From: Brevibacterium permense
Lineage (GTDB): Bacteria > Actinomycetota > Actinomycetes > Actinomycetales > Brevibacteriaceae
NCBI RefSeq assembly: GCF_025506275.1
Contig: NZ_QYCP01000077.1
Span: forward strand, 1-64,000
Reading direction: 5' to 3'
DNA: 64,000 bases
Shown: positions 24,965 to 33,607 of the stretch, one piece after another
Position numbering within the stretch: the first letter of the stretch is position 1
Layout of the letters: each line of letters begins with the position of its first letter
Program-made: the position numbers and the translations under genes
The notes under the pieces: model-generated
What the model was told of the DNA's origin: nothing
Database searches by the model: none
What the model saw: only the letters and a program-made list of their open reading frames with translations

Positions 24965-26479
24965 TCACGACACCGTCACATCGGCGAGCAGCTTCCGCCG
25001 GGACACCCACCACCGGAAGATGATGGGTCCGATGATGCCGAGCACCATGAGGATGATGATCGACAGCGACACCGGCCTGGTGACCAGGGGGGCGAACGAT
25101 CCACCGGAGATCTGCAGCATGCGCCGGAAGTTGTCCTCGAGCAGCGGCACGAGCACGAGCGCCAGGATCGCCGGAGCCAAGGGGATGCCGCCCTTCTCCA
25201 TGAGGTAGCCGATGACTCCGAAGATGCCGAGCATCATCAGCCCGAACAGACTGAATTCGATGGCGTAGGCGCCGATGACCACAAGCACCAGGATGGATGA
25301 GAAGAGGATCTCCTTGGGCATCTTCAACAGCTTCACGAAGACCCCGACCAGCGGCAGGTTGAGGATGATGAGCGCGATATTGCCGATGTACATGCTGGCG
25401 ATGATCGTCCAGATCAGACCGGTCTCGTCCCGGAAGATCAGCGGTCCTGGCTGCAGACCGTACATCGTGAACACGAAGAGCAGCAGCGCCGTCGTCGCCG
25501 AACCCGGGATGCCGAGGCTGAACAGCGGAATCATCGCACCACCGACACCTGCATTGTTCGCCGCTTCGGGGCCGGCCACGCCCTCGATGGCGCCGTGACC
25601 GAATTCGTCCTTCCGCTTCGAGATCCGCTTCTCCATGATGTAGGACATGAACGAGGCCAGCGAGGGACCGACGCCGGGCAGGATGCCGATGATGAAGCCG
25701 ACCACGGAACCGCGCGCCCACGGGCCGGCCGAGCGCTGCCAGTCTTCCTTCGTCATCCATTTGTCGTTTCCGAAGCTCTGGATCTCATCCTTCGCCCCAC
25801 GTCCGAGCGCGAGGTTTCGGATCGCCTCGGGGATGGCGAAGAGCGCCATCGCGAAGATCGTGAAGTCGATCCCGTCGGAGAGCAGATCCATGCCGAAGGT
25901 CTGCCGGGGCAGTCCGGTCTGGAAGTCGAGTCCGATGAGACCGACGGCCAAGCCGATGAAGATCGAGATGAGCGCCTTCGCCCGCGAACCCGCCGACATC
26001 GTCGACGCGAGCAGCAGGGCCGTGGCCATGAGCAGGAAGTATTCGGTGGCGCCGAAGACGTTCGCGAGCTTGACGAGGACGGGTGAGAGGAACGTCAGTC
26101 CGATGATCGCCAGGGTGCCGGCGAGGAACGATCCGATAGCCGCAGTGGCCAGGGCGGCCTTGCCCCGACCGCGGCGGGCCATTTCGTAGCCCTCGATCGC
26201 GGTCACGGCGCTGGCGACCTCACCAGGGGTTTTGATGAGCGTAGCGGTGATCGAGCCGCCGTACATCGAACCATAGTAGATTCCGCACAGCAGGATGAGG
26301 CCGTGTACCGGCTCCATTCCGAAGGAGACCGGGATGAGGATCGCGATCGCAGAGATCGGTCCGATTCCCGGCAGCACTCCGACGACGGTGCCAAGCAGCA
26401 CGCCGAGGAGGGCGAAGGCGAGGCTGACCGGCTCGAGTGCCGAGGCGAAGCCGCCTCCCAGATCGATGAGAGTGTCCAT
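24965..26479 (-). CDS. tctA: Tripartite tricarboxylate transporter, large membrane subunit
   Basis: A 504-residue TctA protein with about 11-12 membrane segments. Family hallmarks are the N-terminal GTVVGVLPGIGPISAIAILIPVSFGM, GSMYGGSITATLIKTPGEVASAVTAIEG and the related GFIIGILPGVGPSLASFMSY in the second half. These paired glycine-rich loops form the substrate site. It works with TctB and the binding protein TctC encoded just upstream to import a tricarboxylate or dicarboxylate. The CoA-transferase and lyase genes 1.8 kb away suggest a branched C5-C6 dicarboxylate. Confidence 0.92.
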   Translation of the reverse strand: MDTLIDLGGGFASALEPVSLAFALLGVLLGTVVGVLPGIGPISAIAILIPVSFGMEPVHGLILLCGIYYGSMYGGSITATLIKTPGEVASAVTAIEGYEMARRGRGKAALATAAIGSFLAGTLAIIGLTFLSPVLVKLANVFGATEYFLLMATALLLASTMSAGSRAKALISIFIGLAVGLIGLDFQTGLPRQTFGMDLLSDGIDFTIFAMALFAIPEAIRNLALGRGAKDEIQSFGNDKWMTKEDWQRSAGPWARGSVVGFIIGILPGVGPSLASFMSYIMEKRISKRKDEFGHGAIEGVAGPEAANNAGVGGAMIPLFSLGIPGSATTALLLFVFTMYGLQPGPLIFRDETGLIWTIIASMYIGNIALIILNLPLVGVFVKLLKMPKEILFSSILVLVVIGAYAIEFSLFGLMMLGIFGVIGYLMEKGGIPLAPAILALVLVPLLEDNFRRMLQISGGSFAPLVTRPVSLSIIILMVLGIIGPIIFRWWVSRRKLLADVTVS

Positions 26480-26488
26480 GCCCGCCCC

Positions 26489-27091
26489 CTAACCCAGGAT
26501 CCCGACCGGCAGGTACACGGCGAGTCCGAAGACAAACGCCGCGTAGACCACGACCGAGAAGACAACGGAGAAGATGAGGTTGCGGATCCACTTCTCAGGC
26601 GCGTAGATGCTGGTCAGCCCCATCAGGAACGCCGCCGTCGAGAGGAGGAACCCGACCGGGATGAGAATCGCCAGATAGACGAAGAAGAGCGCGAACTGGA
26701 ACACGACCTTGCGCACCTGCGGCTCCGGCGGGGCCTCGAGGACGATCCCGCCGACGCCTTCCTGACCGGAGGATCGGTCGGCGATTTCAACGGATGATTC
26801 CCCCGCCGAGGCGGCCGCACCGTCCCCATCCCCGACCGCGTGTGCGGTTGCGGGTGCGGATCCCGCGGACCCGGGAGCCGCCTCGGCGAGTGTGTCCTTC
26901 CGGTGCCGGACGACGGCCTGGCCGGCGAGAAAGAGGCCGAGCACGATGAGTCCGATCCCCACGATGGCGGGGAAGGTGCGCGGGGTGACGATGTTCGCGG
27001 TCTCCTGGATGGAGAACGTCGCGATGTAGTACACCGCGCCGATGACGGCGATGGCGCCGCCGGTGATGAGGTCGGTGCGGTGAGCGGTCAT
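26489..27091 (-). CDS. tctB: Tripartite tricarboxylate transporter, small membrane subunit
   Basis: A 200-residue TctB protein with four predicted membrane segments (for example AIAVIGAVYYIATFSI and FALFFVYLAILIPVGFLL). The loop between segments 2 and 3 holds a roughly 60-residue Gly/Ala/Ser/Asp-rich linker, longer than I expect for the family, that contains one copy of GCCGAGGCGGCC (26805-26816, read as Ala-Ala-Ser-Ala). Its ATG overlaps the tctC stop by 4 bp. Confidence 0.85.
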   Translation of the reverse strand: MTAHRTDLITGGAIAVIGAVYYIATFSIQETANIVTPRTFPAIVGIGLIVLGLFLAGQAVVRHRKDTLAEAAPGSAGSAPATAHAVGDGDGAAASAGESSVEIADRSSGQEGVGGIVLEAPPEPQVRKVVFQFALFFVYLAILIPVGFLLSTAAFLMGLTSIYAPEKWIRNLIFSVVFSVVVYAAFVFGLAVYLPVGILG

Positions 27092-28152
27092 TTGCTGTTG
27101 CCCAGATCGGTCTCCTTGACGCCTTCGGCAACCGTCTTGGCCGCGTCGTCGACGTAGGCCTGAGCGTCCTCGCCAGTGTGGAACTCGGTGGCCCACTGGT
27201 TGTTCTTCAGCGTCTCCTTCCAGGCGTCGGACTTGCTCACGTCTTCGAGCGACTTGGCCCAGAAGTCCACGGCTTCCTGCGGCATCTCGGCGGGGCCGTA
27301 GACTCCGCGCCAGTTGCCCAGGGTGACGTCGTAGCCGGAGTCCTTCGCAGTGGGCACCGTGTCGAATGGCGCCGCCAGGGGTTCCTGGGCGAAGGTGACG
27401 AGAGGTTCGATGTCACCGGCTTCGATGACGGAGCGGAACTCGCTCATGCCGGCGATGGCGACCTTCGCGTCCCCGTTGAGCATGGCGGTCGTCTGCTCTC
27501 CACCGCCGTCGTAGTTGACGAAGTTGATGTCGGCCGGGTCGACGCCGGCTTCCTTGGCGAACAAGGCGAACGGCAGGGTGTCATCGCCGGCGGCCGCGAC
27601 GGTGACCTTCTGCGGGTCGTCCTTGAGCGCCTTGACCAGGGCATCGAGGTCCTTGAAGTCGCCGTCCTTCGGGGTCACGACCATGAAGTCCTCGACGTAG
27701 AGGGTGGCGATGAGCGTCGTGTCCTCGGGGCCGTATTCGCAGAGATCGCGCGCCTTCATCGTCTGACTGGCCAGGGAGGTGATGGCGATCTGATCGTCCT
27801 TGCCCTTCTCCTGCCGCATCATCGACGTCAGCCAGGAGCAGCCGGTGCCGCCGGGCTTGTTCTGCACGGGCAGCGGAGTGGAGACGATGTCTTCCTTCTG
27901 CAGCGCCTCGACGAGGGCGCGTGCCGTGGTGTCCCAGCCGGATCCGGGTTCGGCCGGAGCCGTGACCGTGACCGGCCCCTTCGGATAGTCCCCACCCTCG
28001 CCCGGGGGCTGCGCTTTGTTCCCGCAGGCGGTGGCGACGAGGGCGACCGAGGCGAGCACTGCTGCGATCGTCGTCGCGCGCTTGCGAGTGCTCGTCGTCC
28101 CCTTCCTCGCCGAGGCGGCCGTCCGTGTGCGTGTGATCGTCGTTGATCGCAT
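27088..28152 (-). CDS. tctC: Tripartite tricarboxylate transporter, substrate-binding lipoprotein
   Basis: A 354-residue Bug/TctC-type binding protein. A long basic n-region precedes the hydrophobic AAVLASVALVATAC with lipobox Cys43. The mature part starts YPKGPVTVTAPAEPGSGWDTTARAL, and PVQNKPGGTGC marks the carboxylate-binding loop. The n-region contains one GCCGAGGCGGCC copy (28109-28120) giving TAASARK. AAGGGGA precedes the ATG at 28152. It is the first gene of tctC-tctB-tctA-iclR. Confidence 0.9.
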   Translation of the reverse strand: MRSTTITRTRTAASARKGTTSTRKRATTIAAVLASVALVATACGNKAQPPGEGGDYPKGPVTVTAPAEPGSGWDTTARALVEALQKEDIVSTPLPVQNKPGGTGCSWLTSMMRQEKGKDDQIAITSLASQTMKARDLCEYGPEDTTLIATLYVEDFMVVTPKDGDFKDLDALVKALKDDPQKVTVAAAGDDTLPFALFAKEAGVDPADINFVNYDGGGEQTTAMLNGDAKVAIAGMSEFRSVIEAGDIEPLVTFAQEPLAAPFDTVPTAKDSGYDVTLGNWRGVYGPAEMPQEAVDFWAKSLEDVSKSDAWKETLKNNQWATEFHTGEDAQAYVDDAAKTVAEGVKETDLGNSK

Positions 28153-28309
28153 GAGCTGTCCCCTTGTGTGTTCGGTTCTCGATATTCAGTGGTGTAGCGG
28201 ATGATCTGGTGCTGGGTGGTCCGGTGCGGGAAGTTCCGTGTCCTGCGGGTTCGGTGCCGGGCGGTTCGGAACTCATCTGCCCGGAGCCGGTGTGCCGCTG
28301 ACTGAGTTG

Positions 28310-29551
28310 TCAGTCCCCGCGGTCCTCGTCTGGCTGGGGTCCGTCGACCGGCGGCCCCGTCGGCACTGCCGGGCCGTCGCGGTAGTGGCTGTTGTGACGG
28401 CCGGGTTCGGGCACATCACTGCGCAGTCCGAGCCGGTTCCCGTCGAAGGTCAGCGGCAGCAGCGGCACATCGACGCTTGCACCGCTCGGCAGTCCGGTGT
28501 GGGCGAGCGCCCCGGAGGCGACGAGGTGCGGGTCAGCCGTGAGGTCGGCAGGCGTGTTGACGGGAGCGACAGGGAGTCCGCGGCGAGTGCATTTCTCTTC
28601 GATCTCGGCCAGGCTCAGCTGTGACAGTGCGTGTTGGAGCTCACGGTGGATGCGGTCGCGTTGGTCGACTCGGCCTTGATTGGTCAGCATGTCCGGGTCG
28701 GCGGCGAGGCCGGTCAGCCCGAATTCGTCGCAAAGGTCGCGCCACTGCCCGTCGGAGACGGCGGCGACGAAGACCTGGTTGTCGTCGGCATCGCGGAAGA
28801 TGTCGTAGACGGCCCAGGTGGCCTGTCGGGTCGGCATCGGCCGGGGTGGTTCGCCGCTGATCTGGGATTGCGCCATATGCGTGCCGACGAGGAACGCATT
28901 GTTCTCGAACAGTGCGGAGTTGATGAGTTTTCCGCGGCCGGTGGTCTCGCGCACCCGCAGTGCCGACTGGATGCCGATGACGCCGAACATTCCGCCCATG
29001 ATGTCGTTGACGCTGGCACCGGCGCGCAGCGGCTGACCGGGAGGACCGGTCATATACGCCAATCCGCCGAGCATCTGCACGACTTCATCGAGGGCGGCCC
29101 GGTTCCCGTAGGGGCCGGAGAGGAATCCCTTGAGCGAGCAGTAGATGAGTCCGGGATTGCGGGCGGCCAGCTCCTCGTATCCGAAGCCGATCGATTCCAT
29201 CTTCCCGACACGGAAGTTCTCCAGCAGGACATCGGCGGAGTCGATGAGGTCGAGGACGCGGTCACGGTCGGCCGCCTCGGCGATATCGAGTTGGACGCTG
29301 TGCTTATTGCGGTTGAACGCGGGGAACAGCCCGGATCCTGACCCGGGCAGATAGCGGGTCTTGTCGCCGGCGCCGCGCGGTTCGACCTTGATGACCTCGG
29401 CGCCCAGGTCGGCGAGGATCATCCCGCAGCTCGGGCCCATGACCATGTGCGAGAACTCGATGACCCGGATGCCTTCGAGCGGGAGAGGCTCCGCGGACGG
29501 TCGGGGCGGGGCCGGGTCCGCGGACGCGGTGCGGGCGGTCTCGGTGGTCAT
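28310..29551 (-). CDS. Family III CoA-transferase (CaiB/BaiF)
   Basis: A 413-residue class III CoA-transferase. It begins LPLEGIRVIEFSHMVMGPSCGMILADLGAEVIKVE, has NRNKHSVQLDI and LLENFRVGKMESIGFGYE, and carries the expected catalytic aspartate, Asp155 in RAALDEVVQMLGG. It moves CoA from a donor such as succinyl-CoA to a carboxylic acid. Its ATG lies one base after the stop of the lyase gene, so the two are translationally linked. With the Tct transporter downstream, the likely acceptor is an imported dicarboxylate such as 3-hydroxy-3-methylglutarate, citramalate or a related acid. The C-terminal 25 residues are disordered and Pro/Asp-rich. Confidence 0.85.
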   Translation of the reverse strand: MTTETARTASADPAPPRPSAEPLPLEGIRVIEFSHMVMGPSCGMILADLGAEVIKVEPRGAGDKTRYLPGSGSGLFPAFNRNKHSVQLDIAEAADRDRVLDLIDSADVLLENFRVGKMESIGFGYEELAARNPGLIYCSLKGFLSGPYGNRAALDEVVQMLGGLAYMTGPPGQPLRAGASVNDIMGGMFGVIGIQSALRVRETTGRGKLINSALFENNAFLVGTHMAQSQISGEPPRPMPTRQATWAVYDIFRDADDNQVFVAAVSDGQWRDLCDEFGLTGLAADPDMLTNQGRVDQRDRIHRELQHALSQLSLAEIEEKCTRRGLPVAPVNTPADLTADPHLVASGALAHTGLPSGASVDVPLLPLTFDGNRLGLRSDVPEPGRHNSHYRDGPAVPTGPPVDGPQPDEDRGD

Positions 29552-29552
29552 G

Positions 29553-30500
29553 TCAGTCCCTCGCCGAGGCGGTTGCGAACCGGCCGTCGAAGGCCGCAGG
29601 GGTCGCGGGGATGTCGGAGAGGCTCGACGTCAGGTCGTGCCCGACGGCGGCGATGAGGGGCTCGCGTACCTCGATGAGCGCCTCGACGTCGACGCCGGTG
29701 GCCACGCCTTCGCGGTGAAGCAGGTGGACGAGGTCGTCGGTGCCGATGTTGCCGGCAGCGCCCGGGGCGAAGGGGCAGCCGCCGAGGCCGCCCATGGCCG
29801 CGTCGAAGTTCGCGATCCCCAGATCGAGGGCGGCGATGACGTTGGCCATCCCGAAGTTGTAGGTGTCGTGGAGGTGGAGGTCGACCGGCTTGTCCGGGAA
29901 AGCGTCGAGAACCGCCGAGGTGTTGCGGCGGACCAGCGAGGGGTTGGCGTTGCCGATGGTGTCGGCCACCCCGACGCCGTGGGCTCCGGCGTCGACGAAC
30001 GGACGGAGGACCTCGACGAGGTGGTCAGCCTCGGTGATCCCGTCGAAGGGGCAGATGAAGCTCACGGCGGTCGTGATGTCGAAGCGCAGTCCCTGGTCAC
30101 GGGCGAAGACGGCGGCATCCATGAGGCGGTCGGACGCCTCGGCGATGGAGGCGTCGGAATTCGCTTTCGAGTGTCCTTCGGAGGCCGAGAGCACGAGTTT
30201 GATGTTCTTCGCCCCTGAGTCGACGGCACGCTGGGCGCCCTTGAGGTTGAAGACGAGGGTATAGAACTCGACCCCGTCGGCCTCGTGCGGTGCCAGACGG
30301 CGCAGCAGTTCGTCGGTGTCGGCCATCTGCGGGACCTTCTTCGGATTGACGAAGGAGCCGACCTCGATGTGCTTGAGTCCCGAGCCGATGAGCTTCTCGG
30401 CCAGGGCGACCTTGACATCGGTGGGCACGATGGCTTTTTCGATCTGCAGCCCGTCGCGCAGAGTGGTGTCGAGGATATCGACGGAAGTGGGCCGGACCAT
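29553..30500 (-). CDS. Hydroxymethylglutaryl-CoA lyase-family enzyme
   Basis: A 315-residue HMGL-like TIM-barrel lyase. Catalytic residues are present: Arg15/Asp16 in LDTTLRDGLQ, metal-binding His209/His211 in VDLHLHDTYN, and the active-site loop GGLGGCPFAPG with Cys242. Family reactions are cleavage of HMG-CoA to acetoacetate and acetyl-CoA, or of analogues such as citramalyl-CoA. It is first in a two-gene unit with the CoA-transferase, giving an activate-and-cleave route. Upstream at 30574-30585 is a perfect palindrome that may be an operator. Confidence 0.87.
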   Translation of the reverse strand: MVRPTSVDILDTTLRDGLQIEKAIVPTDVKVALAEKLIGSGLKHIEVGSFVNPKKVPQMADTDELLRRLAPHEADGVEFYTLVFNLKGAQRAVDSGAKNIKLVLSASEGHSKANSDASIAEASDRLMDAAVFARDQGLRFDITTAVSFICPFDGITEADHLVEVLRPFVDAGAHGVGVADTIGNANPSLVRRNTSAVLDAFPDKPVDLHLHDTYNFGMANVIAALDLGIANFDAAMGGLGGCPFAPGAAGNIGTDDLVHLLHREGVATGVDVEALIEVREPLIAAVGHDLTSSLSDIPATPAAFDGRFATASARD

Positions 30501-30573
30501 GTGACTCCTTCACGCAGGCTCCCGGTGAACGGGAAACGATTCGTCGTCGCGCGGCCATGCGCGACTCCTCTCT

Positions 30574-30585
30574 CGTTATATAACG
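30574..30585. promoter_or_regulatory. Palindromic box upstream of lyase/CoA-transferase genes
   Basis: CGTTATATAACG is a perfect 12-bp palindrome in a locally AT-rich spot, 74 bp upstream of the lyase start. It could bind a regulator such as the IclR protein of the tct operon, and also provides a -10-like TATAAC. No second copy was seen in the window. Confidence 0.35.
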
Positions 30586-30656
30586 CGCTCAGTCCAGGCA
30601 ACAGGCTTTGTTCGGCATATGAGAGGTCGGGGAGAATTGCCTGTGTTCAGTCCCGT

Positions 30657-31217
30657 TTATCGGGAAGCCTGCTTCTTCGGCCGGTAGGTCTGGATGGCGT
30701 GGCCTGCTTCGAGTTCGCTGCGGTCGACGAGCTCCAGGTCGACGACGTCTCTCAGTCCCGCGAAGAGGTAGGGTCCGTGGCCGGCGATGCAGGGGTGGAC
30801 GACGAATTCGAACTCGTCGATGAGGCCGAGTTCGGCCAGAGCCAGCGGCAGCGTCACTCCCCCTGTAGCGAGTCCCGTCACCGACTGTTCCTTGAGCTCG
30901 CGGACAGCGGTGCCGAGATCGCCGCGGATGAGTTCGGAGTTCCAGCCGACGCTGTCCAAGGTGTTCGATACGACAAATTTGCGAGCCGGGTCGATGGCCG
31001 CGACGAACGGATCAAGGTCTTCCTCAGGGGTCGTGTCACCCTCGGGTCGGCGCCACGCGTCTTCCATCATCTGGTAGGTGACGCGACCGAAGATCAGCCC
31101 GTCGGCACGCTTGAGATTGTTCGCATGGTGAAGATGGAAGTCGTCGCTGATGACTCCGACGCGATGGTCGCAGCAGCCGTCGACGGTGACGTTGATCGAG
31201 TACCTCAGCTCGCCCAT
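30657..31217 (-). CDS. RibD C-terminal/dihydrofolate reductase-like protein
   Basis: A 186-residue RibD-C family protein: RYSINVTVDGCCDHR at the N-terminus, GLIFGRVTYQMMEDAWRR near residue 40, KFVVSNTL, and GLATGGVTLPLALAELGLIDEF as the cofactor-binding region. Like the protein at 17464-18096 it is probably an NADPH-dependent reductase of unknown substrate, but it lacks that protein's linker insertion. It lies between two CoA-transferase regions with no overlap to either. Confidence 0.8.
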   Translation of the reverse strand: MGELRYSINVTVDGCCDHRVGVISDDFHLHHANNLKRADGLIFGRVTYQMMEDAWRRPEGDTTPEEDLDPFVAAIDPARKFVVSNTLDSVGWNSELIRGDLGTAVRELKEQSVTGLATGGVTLPLALAELGLIDEFEFVVHPCIAGHGPYLFAGLRDVVDLELVDRSELEAGHAIQTYRPKKQASR

Positions 31218-31265
31218 GCCATAAGAATAGACCTGGGCGGTCGCCGCCGGAAGAGGTCTCGGTGT

Positions 31266-32546
31266 TCAGTCCTCGGCGCCGCCCTGGTCTGGCTCCGGAG
31301 CTGCATTCTGCTCCGGTGCCAGCCCCAGCCATGACAGCACTTCGTCGGTGTGCTCTCCCAGATCGGGTCCGAGGTGGTCGATGGGGATCGATTCGCCGCC
31401 GATGACCGGGGTGATGCCGGGGAAGGCAACGTCTTCGAGGACTTCTTCGCCGGTGGAGACGTCGAGGTTCTGGATCATCCCGCGAGCGGCCAGCTGCTCA
31501 TCGGCGACAAGGTCTTCGGCTGTGTAGATGGGACCGGCCGGAACTCCGACGTCCTCCAGGGTCTCGACGACGTCCTCGACCGAACGCTGCGCGCACCACG
31601 CTCCGATTGCTTCGTCGAGTTCGTCCCGCCGCTGCCAACGACCGGCGTTCGACTGCAGTTCGACATCCTCGGCGAGGTCGGGACGGTCGATCGCCGTCAT
31701 CAGCCGCGGGAAGATTCCGTCACCGTTGCCGGCGATGACCACGGATTTCCCGCCGTCACAGAGGTAGCCGTTCGAGGGCGCGATGCCTTCCATCCGTCCG
31801 CCGGTGCGGGTGCGGATCTCGCCGAATGCGGAGTAGTCGGGGACGAGGGATTCCATCACGGAGAACATCGCCTCGTTGAGCGCGACGTCGACGGTCCGCT
31901 CCGACAGCGGGCCCTTGCCTTCGAAGCTGTGGGCGGATCCGACGACCGCCTCGGCGGCTCCGGCGATCTTCTGTCTCTGTCGGTCGAAGAGCATCATCAC
32001 GGCACCGAACGCCGCCTGCATTCCGGCGATCGAATCGCCGATCGAGATGCCCACACGCACCGGCGGGCGGTCGGGGTCGCCGACGAGTTCGCGGAAGCCG
32101 GAATATCCTTCGGCGACGGCGGCGAATCCGGGCCGGGACGACATCGGTCCGGTCTGGCCGAACGCGGAGATGCGTACGAACACGAGGTCGGGGTTGGCCT
32201 CTTCGAGCACATCGGGGCCGAGTCCCCATTTCTCGAGGGTGCCGGGGCGGAAGTTCTCGAGCAGGATGTCGCTGCGGCGGACTAGCTCGAGCACGGCCTC
32301 GCGCCCCTCGTCGCTGCGCAGGTCGAGAACGATCGACTTCTTGTTGCGGTTGATCGTGCGGTAGAGCATCGAGGTGTCGCCGGCCTTGAGCCGCCAATTG
32401 CGCAGCTCATCACCGGTGCCGGGGCGTTCGACCTTGATCACCTCGGCGCCGAAGTCCGCGAGCATCCGCCCGGCGGTGGGTGCGGCGATGTAGTTGCCGA
32501 GTTCGAGGACTCGCACACCGGAAAGGGGAAGTCGGTGCGTGCTCAT
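31266..32546 (-). CDS. Family III CoA-transferase-like protein lacking the usual catalytic Asp
   Basis: A 426-residue CaiB/BaiF-fold protein: LPLSGVRVLELGNYIAAPTAGRMLADFGAEVIKVE, INRNKKSIVLDLRSDEG and LLENFRPGTLEKWGLG. At the position of the catalytic aspartate (Asp155 of the paralogue at 28310-29551) it has Ala142 in RPGFAAVAEGYSG. Glu146, four residues on, could take over in a variant mechanism seen in some subfamilies, or the protein may have a different activity. About 27 residues around 215-240 (KIAGAAEAVVGSAHSFEGKG) look like an extra insertion. The ATG at 32546 follows AGGAG. The gene is not coupled to an obvious partner. Confidence 0.75.
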   Translation of the reverse strand: MSTHRLPLSGVRVLELGNYIAAPTAGRMLADFGAEVIKVERPGTGDELRNWRLKAGDTSMLYRTINRNKKSIVLDLRSDEGREAVLELVRRSDILLENFRPGTLEKWGLGPDVLEEANPDLVFVRISAFGQTGPMSSRPGFAAVAEGYSGFRELVGDPDRPPVRVGISIGDSIAGMQAAFGAVMMLFDRQRQKIAGAAEAVVGSAHSFEGKGPLSERTVDVALNEAMFSVMESLVPDYSAFGEIRTRTGGRMEGIAPSNGYLCDGGKSVVIAGNGDGIFPRLMTAIDRPDLAEDVELQSNAGRWQRRDELDEAIGAWCAQRSVEDVVETLEDVGVPAGPIYTAEDLVADEQLAARGMIQNLDVSTGEEVLEDVAFPGITPVIGGESIPIDHLGPDLGEHTDEVLSWLGLAPEQNAAPEPDQGGAED

Positions 32547-33001
32547 GACGATGCTCCTAGTCGTGCGTGGTTCGTGTCCGGAGTAGTTCAGACCGATCGC
32601 GGACCGGTCGGGCATGGACCATTCTGCCGGTGACCGGTCTTCCCATGGTGCCAGGTGTCGCCGTCTGCGGCAGGGATTTCCGCGCCGGGGCCCTGCCCAC
32701 CATCGGGCCGCCGGTGACGCGATGGCTGCCGTCTTGCTCGACGCGGTGGGGTCGACTCAGCGTGAAGCTTCGACTGCCAGGCAGAGACGAAGCGATGAGT
32801 TTACCGTCCGTGAGGGGCCTTGTGTACTGCCACAGCCGTGGAGAATCGTGTGAAGATAGTTCGCAATTTGAACAACACCTGAGACTTAGGGAAATTCCGA
32901 GCAATATTCCTTGCTTCCTGTTGTCAGGCGGTCATCGAGTGGCCAAGACTGACAAGCAAGTCGCAGAGAGCGGCAGATCGTCACCCAACAAGGAGTTGAA
33001 C
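32547..33001. other. 455-bp intergenic region
   Basis: No convincing gene is present: frames here lack ribosome sites and have atypical codon use. It must hold the divergent promoters of the CoA-transferase-like gene (minus) and the Gly/Gln-rich protein gene (plus). The plus side is AT-richer around 32850-32930. A GTG at 32939 is in frame with the Gly/Gln-rich gene but has no ribosome site. Confidence 0.5.
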
Positions 33002-33517
33002 ATGGGATCGAATGATTTCGCAGGCAACAACGACAACGGTCAGAACGACTTCGGCAATCAGCAGCAGGGCGGCCCCGAGGGTCAGCAGGGCCAGGGCGGC
33101 TTCGGCGACCAGGGCGGCCAGCAGGGTCAGTCCCAGGGTGACTTCGGTGGTCAGAACCAGAGTCAGCAAGGCGGCGGCCAGCAGGAACAGGGCGGCGGCT
33201 TCGGCGGCGGAGACGACCGCGGACAGCAGGGCGGCCAGCCCGGAGGCCAGCAGGAACAGGGCGGCTTCGGCGGCCAGGACCAGGGACAGCAGTCCCAGGG
33301 CGGACAGCAGTCCGAGGGCAGCGGATTCGGCGGCGGAGACGACCGTGAACAGGGCGGCCAGCCCGGCGGCCAGCAGGAACAGGGCGGCCAGCCCGGCGGC
33401 CAGCAGGAACAGGGCGGCCAGCCCGGCGGCCAGCAGGAACAGGGCGGCTTCGGCGGCCAGGACCAGGGACAGGGTGGATTCGGTGGCGAACAAGGCGGAT
33501 TCGATCAGAACCGCTGA
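33002..33517 (+). CDS. Gly/Gln-rich FG-repeat low-complexity protein
   Basis: A 171-residue protein of extreme composition, mainly Gly and Gln with some Asp, Glu, Phe, Ser, Asn and Pro, three Arg, one Ala and the start Met. Lys, Leu, Ile, Val, Thr, Tyr, Trp, His and Cys are absent. Phe appears ten times, mostly as GFGG or DFGG. A ten-residue unit GGQPGGQQEQ is repeated, and three exact 30-bp DNA units lie at 33350-33439. The product must be intrinsically disordered and resembles FG-repeat or prion-like domains, so condensate, biofilm or desiccation-related roles can be imagined. No signal peptide or membrane segment is visible. The ATG at 33002 has AAGGAG six bases upstream and a clear terminator follows, so expression is likely. 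I do not recognise the family. Confidence 0.8.
   Translation: MGSNDFAGNNDNGQNDFGNQQQGGPEGQQGQGGFGDQGGQQGQSQGDFGGQNQSQQGGGQQEQGGGFGGGDDRGQQGGQPGGQQEQGGFGGQDQGQQSQGGQQSEGSGFGGGDDREQGGQPGGQQEQGGQPGGQQEQGGQPGGQQEQGGFGGQDQGQGGFGGEQGGFDQNR
33350..33439 (+). repeat. Three exact 30-bp tandem repeats inside the Gly/Gln-rich gene
   Basis: Units at 33350-33379, 33380-33409 and 33410-33439 are identical and encode ten residues each; a variant unit lies at 33227-33256. Exact repetition points to recent expansion by slippage or recombination, so unit number may vary between strains. Confidence 0.92.
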
Positions 33518-33566
33518 TCTCACACCCACTTGATCTGGCGTTCCCCTTGAGGCGCCGATCCACACG

Positions 33567-33604
33567 CACGAGCGGCGCACCATTCATCGGTGCGCCGCTT
33601 CGTG
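33567..33604. terminator. Bidirectional hairpin terminator
   Basis: CACGAGCGGCGCACC pairs with GGTGCGCCGCTTCGTG (one bulged T) across a loop of seven bases. It lies between the 3' ends of the Gly/Gln-rich gene and the convergent FAH-family gene and can serve both. Confidence 0.8.
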
Positions 33605-33607
33605 CAT

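Noticed and set aside
33350..33439. Possible CRISPR array
   Set aside because: The 30-bp repeats are contiguous without spacers and are coding repeats of a low-complexity protein.
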